From Myxococcota bacterium (GTDB lineage Bacteria; Myxococcota; XYA12-FULL-58-9; JALHOP01), in contig JALHOP010000015.1 in the NCBI GenBank assembly GCA_022842935.1, forward strand, positions 62,001-126,000: a stretch of DNA of 64,000 nt, in the 5' to 3' direction. Each line of letters opens with the position of its first letter. Positions within the stretch are counted from its first letter, which is position 1. The notes under the pieces were generated by a model. The model ran no database searches. It was not told where the DNA came from and saw only the letters and a list, made by a program, of their open reading frames with translations. Positions 47,991 to 55,528 of this stretch are shown here, piece by piece. The position numbers and the translations under genes are program-made.

Positions 47991-48776
47991 CTACTCGGGG
48001 CGGCTCTGAGTTTCCATGATGTGGGAGGATACAGGTCGATTCTTTTCGGTCGACCTCGCCCAAGCAGCGCGAGCCCGCGAAAGCTCCACTCCGACCGCTG
48101 TTTGAACCGCAGCGAGTTGCTCGTTGAGGCCCTCTGGCGTCCAGGCGACGGTCGAAATGGGCTCTCCAATCGAGATCTGAACTGTCCCAGGCGACGGCAG
48201 CCAACGCGGCCACCAGCCCGGCGTGCTAGTCAGCTCGCGAACACCGTGTACGGCCATGGGCACGATCGGATAGCGGGTCGCGAGCGCGACGTGGATGCAG
48301 CCCTTCTTGAACGCCTTGAGCTCCCCGGTCTTCGAACGGGTGCCCTCCGGGAAAATGACGACCGACCAGTCCTTCGGGAGTGTCGCGACGGCCTCCCTGA
48401 TACTCGCGATGGCGCCCCGCGGATTACGGCGGTCGATCATCACACCGCCGCTCGTCGCAAACGCGATTCCAAACACGGGCACCCGGCGGATCTCGCGCTT
48501 GGCGACGAACACCGCCTCTGGGGGCAAGATGGCCGGTAGCAGCACGATGTCGAGGAAGCTCTGATGGTTCGATACGAACACGGCCGGGTTCCGCAAGCGC
48601 TCGGCGTTCTGAATCTCCCAATCGATACCCAGCGCGGCCATGACTGTCTTGCCCCAACGCGTCCGCGTGATGAGCCAAGCGCGGCGCGGCCCGAAGGGAC
48701 AGAGCAGCAGCGTGAGGCTACTCCAGAAGAAGGTCAGGAAGGCCGCGAGGGCGAAGCGCAGATGCGCGACAAACAT
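47991..48776 (-). CDS. 1-acyl-sn-glycerol-3-phosphate acyltransferase (PlsC-like)
   Basis: 261 residues from ATG 48776. After a transmembrane helix (about 7-28) come the acyltransferase motifs: NHQSFLD (catalytic HX4D), FVAKREIRRVP and IFPEGTRSK, then the motif IV-like PIVPMAVHG. It acylates lysophosphatidate in phospholipid synthesis. The reading frame stays open to 49181, but this is over the neighbour's promoter and is not used. The gene ends ten bases past the S55 gene start and is divergent from the M23 peptidase gene. Confidence 0.9.
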   Translation of the reverse strand: MFVAHLRFALAAFLTFFWSSLTLLLCPFGPRRAWLITRTRWGKTVMAALGIDWEIQNAERLRNPAVFVSNHQSFLDIVLLPAILPPEAVFVAKREIRRVPVFGIAFATSGGVMIDRRNPRGAIASIREAVATLPKDWSVVIFPEGTRSKTGELKAFKKGCIHVALATRYPIVPMAVHGVRELTSTPGWWPRWLPSPGTVQISIGEPISTVAWTPEGLNEQLAAVQTAVGVELSRARAAWARSTEKNRPVSSHIMETQSRPE

Positions 48777-48911
48777 GGCGCTGGACTCACGCAACAATCG
48801 CGCTGGGTTGTCAATCTCGCAGACGGTGCCGAGGGGGCCCTTACTCGGAATTCGTGCCGGGTTACAGCCGGTTACTCGCGAACCGACGATCGCTCCTGCT
48901 AAGGTCGAACG

Positions 48912-49772
48912 ATGCTGGTTGCTTTCCTCGCCTATGCCACCGTCTCTGCGGCCATCCCCCCGCCGACAAGCATTACGATGACGGTCGAAGGTTCCATCGA
49001 AGCCACGCTCCAGCGCGCGCTTCCCAGCAAGGACGCCTCCGAGCTCGCCGCCCAGATCGCCCGCCTCATGCGCTGGCGCGGCGACTTCATCCGCCACGCG
49101 CAGCGCGGCGATCGCATGACGCTCCTCTACGAGCAGGGCGAGACCCAACAAGAGCTGGTTGCGCTCGCCTATCGCGGACAAGAGCTCGCGCTCACCGCAT
49201 ACCGTTACGCCGACGAGAACGGCGTGCAGCGCTTCTATGACGAGAACGGCACGCTCATCGAGCCGGGCATCAAGAATAGCCCGGTGTCACGTTACACGCA
49301 GATCACCGAGCGCGTCGATCCAGGCCGCGGCAATCGCCGCCACGCCGGCATGGACTTCAAGGCACCGACAGGCTCGCCGGTTCGCCTCCCCTTCGCTGGA
49401 CGTGTGACGCGAGTGAACTGGAATCGCGTCAACGGCCGCTGCGTGGAGGTCGCTGTCTCTGGTGGACGCCTCGTGCGCTTCCTGCACCTCGACACCATCA
49501 ACAAGAACGTCAAGGCCGGCGCGCAGCTCGCGCTGGGCGCTGCCATCGGTACGGTCGGCAACACTGGCCGTTCGAGCGCGCCTCACCTCCACTACGAGAT
49601 CCGCGACTCGGGCGATCATCCGCTCGAGCCAGACAAGGTGCACGGCACCTTCGTCGTGCGACTCAACAAGGACCTGCATCCGCAGTTTGCCAAGACCCGT
49701 GCACGTATCGACAAGCGGTTTGCCGAAGCGGACGGCGCCGTCGCGACGCTGAGCGTTACGAAGACGAATTAG
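48912..49772 (+). CDS. M23-family peptidoglycan endopeptidase
   Basis: 286 residues with a signal peptide (MLVAFLAYATVSA). The C-terminal half is a lysostaphin/gametolysin-type domain: HAGMDFKAP has the zinc His-x3-Asp, and HLHYEI the second metal/catalytic His pair. The FAGRVTRVNW and GNTGRSSAPHLHYEI blocks are typical. An N-terminal propeptide-like domain (about 25-135) is included. It should cut peptide cross-links in the cell wall, probably in periplasm. The 3' end overlaps the convergent HEAT-like gene by 17 bases. Confidence 0.92.
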   Translation: MLVAFLAYATVSAAIPPPTSITMTVEGSIEATLQRALPSKDASELAAQIARLMRWRGDFIRHAQRGDRMTLLYEQGETQQELVALAYRGQELALTAYRYADENGVQRFYDENGTLIEPGIKNSPVSRYTQITERVDPGRGNRRHAGMDFKAPTGSPVRLPFAGRVTRVNWNRVNGRCVEVAVSGGRLVRFLHLDTINKNVKAGAQLALGAAIGTVGNTGRSSAPHLHYEIRDSGDHPLEPDKVHGTFVVRLNKDLHPQFAKTRARIDKRFAEADGAVATLSVTKTN

Positions 49773-50514
49773 CGGCGCGCGCCGCTTCGCAGATGCGGCT
49801 CGCCGCCAGGCGCAATGACGGCGACAAGGCCTCGTCATCTCGAAGCTTGCCGATGGACTTCGTCGGCAACGTGACGAGCAAAGGCACCGCCGCGTGAACG
49901 GCGAGGTGAGGGTTGTGCGCAAGAGCGATGCGTACCGGCAGCCTGCGGCTCCACGCTGCAGCGTCGATGACCGCCTCGAGCGCCGTGGTCACGGTCGGCC
50001 GCTTGCTGCACATGGCGAGGACGTTCGCCTCGGTGACACGCGGGTTATTGAGCACGTGCGTCACGACCACCGCGTCTGGGTCACCGACCAGCCGCATGAT
50101 CTGGTCACGGGTCGCCCGGCGCGCCAGGGCCCGCCGTTCCCCGAGAGTCATCGACGCGAGCGTCCGATCCACGAGCCCCTGTGTGTCGGCACTCTCGCGC
50201 CTCTTGGCGGCTGCCCGGGCTTCGTTGGCGGACCAGAGCCACTGCAGCGCCACGACGGCCTGGCTCTCGCGAGCCAAATCGGCGAGCAACGAGCAGCGCA
50301 CCTCGTCGACGAGGACGCTGGCGGGCCGCATGAGACTGAGGACGATCTCACTGGCGACCGGCTCGCGCCCCAAAGCAGCACGGCCGATGTCTTCGAGAAC
50401 GCTGACCGCGACGTCCGCTGAAGCGGTTGCAGCGAGCTCGGCAAGCAAGGCAACGCGCGCCGCCGGTTCAGAGACGGCGCGCAATTTCCGAACGACGTCT
50501 GACGCTTGGGTCAA
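49756..50514 (-). CDS. Hypothetical HEAT-like helical-repeat protein
   Basis: 252 residues without signal peptide. Paired-helix units appear in about 115-190: LGERRALARRATRDQIMRLV, DPDAVVVTHVLNNPRVTEANV. I recognise this LGERxALAR...DP...LxNPRxTE pattern as a recurring family in deltaproteobacteria, uncharacterised as far as I know. Its ATG overlaps the stop of the 97-aa gene by four bases, and its 3' end overlaps the M23 gene by 17. It may be a scaffold protein. Confidence 0.72.
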   Translation of the reverse strand: MTQASDVVRKLRAVSEPAARVALLAELAATASADVAVSVLEDIGRAALGREPVASEIVLSLMRPASVLVDEVRCSLLADLARESQAVVALQWLWSANEARAAAKRRESADTQGLVDRTLASMTLGERRALARRATRDQIMRLVGDPDAVVVTHVLNNPRVTEANVLAMCSKRPTVTTALEAVIDAAAWSRRLPVRIALAHNPHLAVHAAVPLLVTLPTKSIGKLRDDEALSPSLRLAASRICEAARAANSSS

Positions 50515-50804
50515 ATGCGAATGTTGTTCTGTCTCCGCAGCAGGTCCGCTGTGGTCAGGTTCCTCCGGTCCTCATCTTGGCCTTCGGCGCGGTTCCTGTC
50601 GACGTTGTCGAAGCGATTGGTCTCGCCGATAGTGCGCAGCGCTCTGTCATCGCTGCGCGTGCGCCTGACTACCGAATCTTGGTCGCGGCCGTCATCCGGA
50701 GGACGCTTGATGTTGGCGGCATTGGCGGTGGTCTGCGCCCCTGTGGCGGCTGCTCCCGCTCCTTGGGCTCGCATACCCTGAGGCTTGGCATGGATGGCGG
50801 TCAT
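50511..50804 (-). CDS. Small basic/acidic orphan protein (97 aa)
   Basis: A 97-residue hydrophilic protein. An Ala/Gly/Thr-rich N-terminal third is followed by a charged C-terminal half (RDQDSVVRRTRSDDRALR, ending LRRQNNIRI), with no Cys, no Trp and no hydrophobic segment, so it may be disordered. It has GGAG nine bases upstream. The four-base overlap with the HEAT-like gene suggests joint translation. No homologue is recognised. Confidence 0.6.
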   Translation of the reverse strand: MTAIHAKPQGMRAQGAGAAATGAQTTANAANIKRPPDDGRDQDSVVRRTRSDDRALRTIGETNRFDNVDRNRAEGQDEDRRNLTTADLLRRQNNIRI

Positions 50805-50920
50805 GGCGGTGACTCCGTTGGCCCCCCTGTTTCAATGGTGGTGGGGGTCTTCGTTTTGCTTCGGCAAGCGGCGTCCACCCTTCGGTGGACACGCCCCACG
50901 CGGGCGTGCAGCCTACAGCG

Positions 50921-51280
50921 ATGATTTTCATACGCGTTGGTGCCCTCGCTGGCTTACTCGCCGTCACTTTTGGTGCATTTGGAGCGCATGCCCTGCGCGA
51001 GCGCTTGGCACCAGACATGCTATCGGTCTACCAAACCGGCGTGCTCTACCACCTGGTGCACGCTTTGGCCGTGTTGGGGGTCGGCATCTTGGCCGATCGC
51101 AATCCAAGCGGTGCCCTGAGCTTCTCTGGCTGGGCCTTCGTTGCTGGACTACTTCTCTTTTCGGGGAGCCTGTACGCGCTCGCGCTCTCGGGAGTGCGGG
51201 TACTCGGCGCCGTGACACCCGTCGGTGGTGTGGCGTTTCTTGCGGGCTGGGTAGCGCTCGCCTGGTCGACGGTGCGCTAG
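50921..51280 (+). CDS. DUF423 membrane protein (YgdD-like)
   Basis: 119 residues from ATG 50921. Four hydrophobic helices span nearly the whole length. The GAFGAHALRERLAP motif at about 17-30 is the DUF423 signature, with YQTGVLYHLVHALA next. It is a small inner-membrane protein of unknown function in this widespread family. The gene is on the opposite strand to the small orphan genes around it, and its last four bases overlap the end of the 152-aa gene. Confidence 0.9.
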   Translation: MIFIRVGALAGLLAVTFGAFGAHALRERLAPDMLSVYQTGVLYHLVHALAVLGVGILADRNPSGALSFSGWAFVAGLLLFSGSLYALALSGVRVLGAVTPVGGVAFLAGWVALAWSTVR

Positions 51281-51735
51281 CCGCGAACGAGACCGGAGCG
51301 TCGCAACATGTCAGCCTGTATGTCGGCGATGGTCATTTGCTGCTCGGCCTGCCGGCGGACTGCTTCGCGCTGCGCCTCATGTCGCGCTGAGTTGCTCTCG
51401 GATGCCTCACCGACCCGCTCGACGTTGGTATCCTGCTCGGCACGCGTCGCCTGCTGGGCAGCAAGCTGCGCGACACTGACCGGCACGGCCTGCGCATTGC
51501 GCTCCGCGTAGTCTTGCCATTCGGCGCCGCGCTGCGCGTTGTGGCGGCTTGCGTCGTCAACGGCTTGCGTGGTGCGCGCCTCGCCCGACTGGGCTTCGCG
51601 GCTTTCCGTCATGCGGCGAACGGCCAGCTCGCGGGTCTCCTTGCTTTCGAACGCGAGCAGCTCGTGCCGATCTTCCGTCGACAGTCGACGGTCGGTTTGC
51701 TCTTGCTCGGGTCGACCAACGCGCTCCACTGCCAT
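51277..51735 (-). CDS. Charged coiled-coil orphan protein (152 aa)
   Basis: 152 residues, very rich in Glu, Arg, Gln and Ala, with no Cys and only one Trp. Long predicted helices (ARRMTESREAQSGE; QAAQQATRAEQDTN; SARHEAQREAVRRQAEQQMT) suggest a coiled coil. GAGGAG lies about eight bases before ATG 51735, so it is well expressed in principle. No family is recognised. It lies 23 bases after the 96-aa gene on the same strand. Confidence 0.62.
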   Translation of the reverse strand: MAVERVGRPEQEQTDRRLSTEDRHELLAFESKETRELAVRRMTESREAQSGEARTTQAVDDASRHNAQRGAEWQDYAERNAQAVPVSVAQLAAQQATRAEQDTNVERVGEASESNSARHEAQREAVRRQAEQQMTIADIQADMLRRSGLVRG

Positions 51736-51758
51736 CGTGCTGCTCCTCGACCGATGAA

Positions 51759-52049
51759 TTATGCCCGAACTTTGCCCTCGAGGGCAGCGACAGAATATTG
51801 CTCACCGGTCGTCGCGTGCTCGATGGGGACGGTCGGGGCACGCGTCACGTGGCTCGCCACGGCGGCCTTGCCACGACGCGCCTGGTCGTCTGCCGCGGCA
51901 ATGCGAGCGTTCTCGGCGCCGACCTTATCGCGGGCAAGCATGGCCTTCTCGCCATCAGAAACGCCGAACTCATCGACAGCGGCGCTGCGAACGTTTTTGC
52001 CAATAGTCTTCGATGCTTCGTCAGCCTGGCCGATTGCTGTCACTGTCAT
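51759..52049 (-). CDS. Small orphan protein (96 aa)
   Basis: 96 residues, no signal or membrane segment. An amphipathic start (TVTAIGQADEASKTIGKNVR) is followed by alternating Ala/Asp/Arg helix-forming sequence (ARDKVGAENARIAAADDQARRGK). An AAGG lies nine bases before the ATG. It is 80 bases from the end of the dihydroorotase gene, transcribed away from that gene's end. No homologue is recognised. Confidence 0.55.
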   Translation of the reverse strand: MTVTAIGQADEASKTIGKNVRSAAVDEFGVSDGEKAMLARDKVGAENARIAAADDQARRGKAAVASHVTRAPTVPIEHATTGEQYSVAALEGKVRA

Positions 52050-52129
52050 GGGTCGTTGCCTTCACGGTCGCTGGCGGGAAGCTAAACCGCATTCGGACCT
52101 ACACGCGCCCTGACCCGCTGGCTAAGCCA

Positions 52130-53455
52130 TTAGAAGCGAAGCGCTTGCCCAATCGGTGACCCAATGACAGCCCCATCACGCATCACCTCCCGGCCCCGGA
52201 TAATGGTCGCAACTGGCCATCCGACAACACGTTTTCCGTCGTAGGGGGTCCAACCGGAGCGGCTCGCGATGGCGTTGCTCTCGATGGTGCGCTTGACCTT
52301 CAGGTCGACCAGCGTGAAGTCGGCGTCGTAACCCCGCGCGATCCGCCCCTTGCTCATGAGTCCTAAGGCGCGAGCGGGGCCCTCACAGGCGAGGTCGACG
52401 AAACGCTGCAACGTCAGGCGACCGGCCGCCACGTGATCGAGCATCACGGGAACCAGGGTCTGGACGCCGGTCATGCCGGAGGGACTCTCCGGATAGGGCT
52501 TGGCTTTTTCTTCCTTCGTGTGCGGGGCATGATCGGAGCCCAGCACGTCGACGAGGCCGCTATTGACGGCGTGCCACAAGGCCTCACGATGCCGAAGCTC
52601 GCGAATCGGCGGATTCATCTGCGCGTAGGTCCCGAGCGCCTCGTAGGCCTCGGGTGCGGTGAACGTGAGGTGCTGCGGGGTGACCTCGACCGTCGCGAGG
52701 TCGCGCCGCTGCGCCAAGAGCTCCATCTCTTCGGCGCTCGTGACATGCAACACGTGGACGCGGCGATGATGCTGGACGGCGAGTCGCATGAGGCGCTCGA
52801 CCGCGAGGCGTCCCGTTTCGACATCGCGAACGTTGCAGTGCTCGCGCACGTGCGTTCCCGCTTTGACTCCCGCCTTGCGGGCAGTGAGCCGCGGCTCGTC
52901 CTCGGCGTGGATGGCGACGCGGCGATGACCGTTTTGCAAAATGCGTCCGAGCGTCTCGTCATCCGGAACCAGGAGATCACCGGTCGAGCTCCCCATGAAC
53001 ACCTTGACGCCGGCGCAACCGGGTAACACCTCGAGCCGCCCGAGCTGCTCGACGTTCGCCGCCGAGCCCCCGATGAAGAACGCGTAGTCGCACCAGGCTC
53101 GCCCTTGGGCGCGCGCGAGCTTGTCGGCGAGATCGGCCTCTGTGAGCGTCAGCGGCTTGGTGTTCGGCATCTCGCAAATCGCGGTGACGCCACCCAAGAT
53201 GGCTCCGCGGGTACCTGTCTCGAGATCCTCTTTGTGTGTGAGACCCGGCTCGCGAAAGTGGACCTGCGAGTCGATGACCCCGGGCAGAACGTGCAGGCCC
53301 CGCGCTTCGACGACAACGCTCGCCGCTGCGGCCTTGAACTCGCCGATAGCCGCGATCTTGCCGTCGCGAATGCCGATTGTCGCTATGGCGGACCCACTGG
53401 GAGTCACGCAGGTCCCCCCGCGGATCAGCATGTCGAAGATCATCGCAGCAAACAT
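52130..53455 (-). CDS. pyrC: Dihydroorotase
   Basis: 441 residues from ATG 53455. Amidohydrolase landmarks: VIDSQVHFREPG (60-71), GVKVFMGSSTG with the carboxylatable Lys, IHAEDE, LHVTSAEE, and GSDHAPHTKEEK. It converts carbamoyl-aspartate to dihydroorotate in pyrimidine synthesis. The first His of the usual HxH is Gln64, leaving Asp62 and His66. I recall a large proteobacterial subgroup with the same Gln, so this may be normal for the subfamily. A long N-terminal extension to 53614 is rejected. It is divergent from the sulfate adenylyltransferase gene. Confidence 0.88.
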   Translation of the reverse strand: MFAAMIFDMLIRGGTCVTPSGSAIATIGIRDGKIAAIGEFKAAAASVVVEARGLHVLPGVIDSQVHFREPGLTHKEDLETGTRGAILGGVTAICEMPNTKPLTLTEADLADKLARAQGRAWCDYAFFIGGSAANVEQLGRLEVLPGCAGVKVFMGSSTGDLLVPDDETLGRILQNGHRRVAIHAEDEPRLTARKAGVKAGTHVREHCNVRDVETGRLAVERLMRLAVQHHRRVHVLHVTSAEEMELLAQRRDLATVEVTPQHLTFTAPEAYEALGTYAQMNPPIRELRHREALWHAVNSGLVDVLGSDHAPHTKEEKAKPYPESPSGMTGVQTLVPVMLDHVAAGRLTLQRFVDLACEGPARALGLMSKGRIARGYDADFTLVDLKVKRTIESNAIASRSGWTPYDGKRVVGWPVATIIRGREVMRDGAVIGSPIGQALRF

Positions 53456-53612
53456 GCGGGAGAAACCTCGCGTGACGCAAGTGAGCGGACATGCGAGCCG
53501 GCAAGGAAGGCAAAGGCAGCGGAACCAGGGTGACACATGAAGCGCCGGACAGCCGATCGGAGAAACGGTTCGCGTCTTTGCAAAGCCGACGCCTCGCGGT
53601 AATGACGCGTCC

Positions 53613-55298
53613 ATGATTGAGCCTTACGGTGGAAAACTCGTCTCGCTTCTGACTTCCGACGCCAAAGACACGCGCCGCATGAAGCGCCTTACCCTGGGCG
53701 AGCGTGCCGCCTGCGACCTCGAGCTGCTTGCGACCGGGGGCTTTTCCCCGCTGACGACCTTCATGGGGAAGAGAGATTACGAGCGGGTCTGCGCCGAGAT
53801 GCGCCTTGCGGACGGGACGCTTTGGCCGATTCCGGTCACCCTCCCCGTGAGCCGCGACTTCGCACTCGTCGAAGGCGAAGACGTGGCCCTCTGCGACACC
53901 GTCGGTAACGCGCTCGCCGTCATTAACGTGCGCGAGATCTACGACTACGACCCAGTGGCCGAAGCGCGGGCAGTGCTCGGCACCACCGACGAGAAGCACC
54001 CTGGCGTGCAAGCACTTGGGCGGCAAGGTAGCCGCTATGTCAGCGGTCCGCTCACGGTCATGCAAACCCCGGCGCACTTCGACTTTACTGACTTGCGCTT
54101 GACCCCCAAGGACGTTCGCGCCGCCATCGCGCAGCGCGGCTGGACCAAGACTGTCGCCTTTCAGACGCGCAATCCGCTGCACCGCGCCCACGAAGAAATC
54201 ACCAAGCGCGCAGCTCGCGAGCTTGGCGCGGGCCTGCTGCTGCATCCAACGGTCGGACTCACGAAGCCCGGCGACGTCGACCACTACACCCGCGTCCGCT
54301 GCTACCAGGCGCTCGCTCAGCATCACTACGCGGCGCGTGAGATCGTCCTCGGGCTCTTACCGCTCGCCATGCGTATGGCCGGACCGCGCGAAGCGCTCTG
54401 GCATGCCATCATCCGGCGCAACCACGGCGCAACCCACTTCATCGTCGGCCGCGACCATGCGGGCCCGGGCAACGATAGCAATGGCAAGCCGTTCTACGGT
54501 CCATATGCCGCGCAGGAGCTGGCTCTCGAGCACGCCAAAGAGCTCGGAGTTGGGATCGTCCCGTTCCAGATGATGGTGTACTTGCCCAACAAGGATACCT
54601 ACGTTCCCGTGAACGAAGTGCCAGCTGGGGAGCCGACCGCCGACATCAGCGGCACACAGGTCCGCGACGACTATCTGGCCAAGGGCCGGCCACTACCGAC
54701 CTGGTTTACGCGTCCCGAGGTCGCGGCCGTTCTAGCGGAGACGAGCCCGCCCAAGTACGCGCAGGGGGTCACCATCTGGCTCACGGGCCTGTCGGGCGCC
54801 GGGAAGAGCACGATCACGCATGGCCTCGAGCAGCGTCTGCTCGCGGTGGGCCGGGACGTCACCATCCTCGACGGCGACGAGATCCGCACCCACCTGTCCA
54901 AGGGTCTCGGCTTCAGCAAGGAAGACCGCGACGCCAACATTCGCCGCGTGGGCTACGTCGCTTCGCAGATTACCCGCCACGGCGGAACGGTCATCGCGGC
55001 CGTCATCTCCCCGTACAAAGCGGTGCGTGATGAGGTCCGCAAAACGGTCGGCAATTTCATCGAGGTGTTCGTCGACGCCCCCCTCGAGGTCTGCGAAGCA
55101 CGCGATGTCAAAGGCCTCTACAAGAAGGCTCGCGCTGGCGAGCTGAAGGGTTTCACGGGGATCGATGACCCCTACGAGGCGCCGGTGAATCCCGAGGTCG
55201 TGGTGCATACCGGGCAAGAAACGGTGCGCCAGAGCATCGACAAGATCGTCGACAAGCTCACCGCGCTTGGCTACTTGAAGAAGGCAAGCGACGGCTAG
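53613..55298 (+). CDS. Bifunctional sulfate adenylyltransferase / adenylylsulfate kinase
   Basis: 561 residues. The first about 390 form the ATP sulfurylase: QTRNPLHRAHEE (the QxRNP/HxxH active motif), GRDHAGPG and ISGTQVR. The last 170 are APS kinase: GLSGAGKST (P-loop), DGDEIRTHLSKGLGFSKEDRD, and the ISPYKAVRDEVR segment. It activates sulfate to APS and then PAPS, for cysteine synthesis or sulfation. A fused protein of this kind also occurs in bacteria such as Aquifex. The start lies 157 bases from the dihydroorotase start on the other strand. Confidence 0.95.
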   Translation: MIEPYGGKLVSLLTSDAKDTRRMKRLTLGERAACDLELLATGGFSPLTTFMGKRDYERVCAEMRLADGTLWPIPVTLPVSRDFALVEGEDVALCDTVGNALAVINVREIYDYDPVAEARAVLGTTDEKHPGVQALGRQGSRYVSGPLTVMQTPAHFDFTDLRLTPKDVRAAIAQRGWTKTVAFQTRNPLHRAHEEITKRAARELGAGLLLHPTVGLTKPGDVDHYTRVRCYQALAQHHYAAREIVLGLLPLAMRMAGPREALWHAIIRRNHGATHFIVGRDHAGPGNDSNGKPFYGPYAAQELALEHAKELGVGIVPFQMMVYLPNKDTYVPVNEVPAGEPTADISGTQVRDDYLAKGRPLPTWFTRPEVAAVLAETSPPKYAQGVTIWLTGLSGAGKSTITHGLEQRLLAVGRDVTILDGDEIRTHLSKGLGFSKEDRDANIRRVGYVASQITRHGGTVIAAVISPYKAVRDEVRKTVGNFIEVFVDAPLEVCEARDVKGLYKKARAGELKGFTGIDDPYEAPVNPEVVVHTGQETVRQSIDKIVDKLTALGYLKKASDG

Positions 55299-55302
55299 CT
55301 TC

Positions 55303-55358
55303 CGTGGTCGACGGAGCTGCCCACAAAAGCGAAGCTTTTTGGGCATGTCTAGACCACG
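55303..55358 (+). terminator. Extended hairpin after the sulfate adenylyltransferase gene
   Basis: An inner stem TGCCCA(c)AAAAGC-gaa-GCTTTTTGGGCA (55318-55345, one bulged base) is enclosed by outer arms CGTGGTC (55303-55309) and GACCACG (55352-55358). It begins four bases after the stop codon. There is no T run after the stem, though the stem itself contains T5. Likely a transcription terminator or structured 3' end before topA. Confidence 0.55.
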
Positions 55359-55528
55359 AGCCACGCGCTCCACCGGTGACGCGACCGCGCTCACCGAGCG
55401 TGGTCACCCATGTTCGGTACTCGCAGTTTCAGTCCGATTTCCACACGCTCGGCGTTGAAGTTCCGCCATCGGCTTGAGACCCGCCCCTTGCAACCGCGCC
55501 GGAAGTCGTGCTCAACGGGTTGTCCTAA

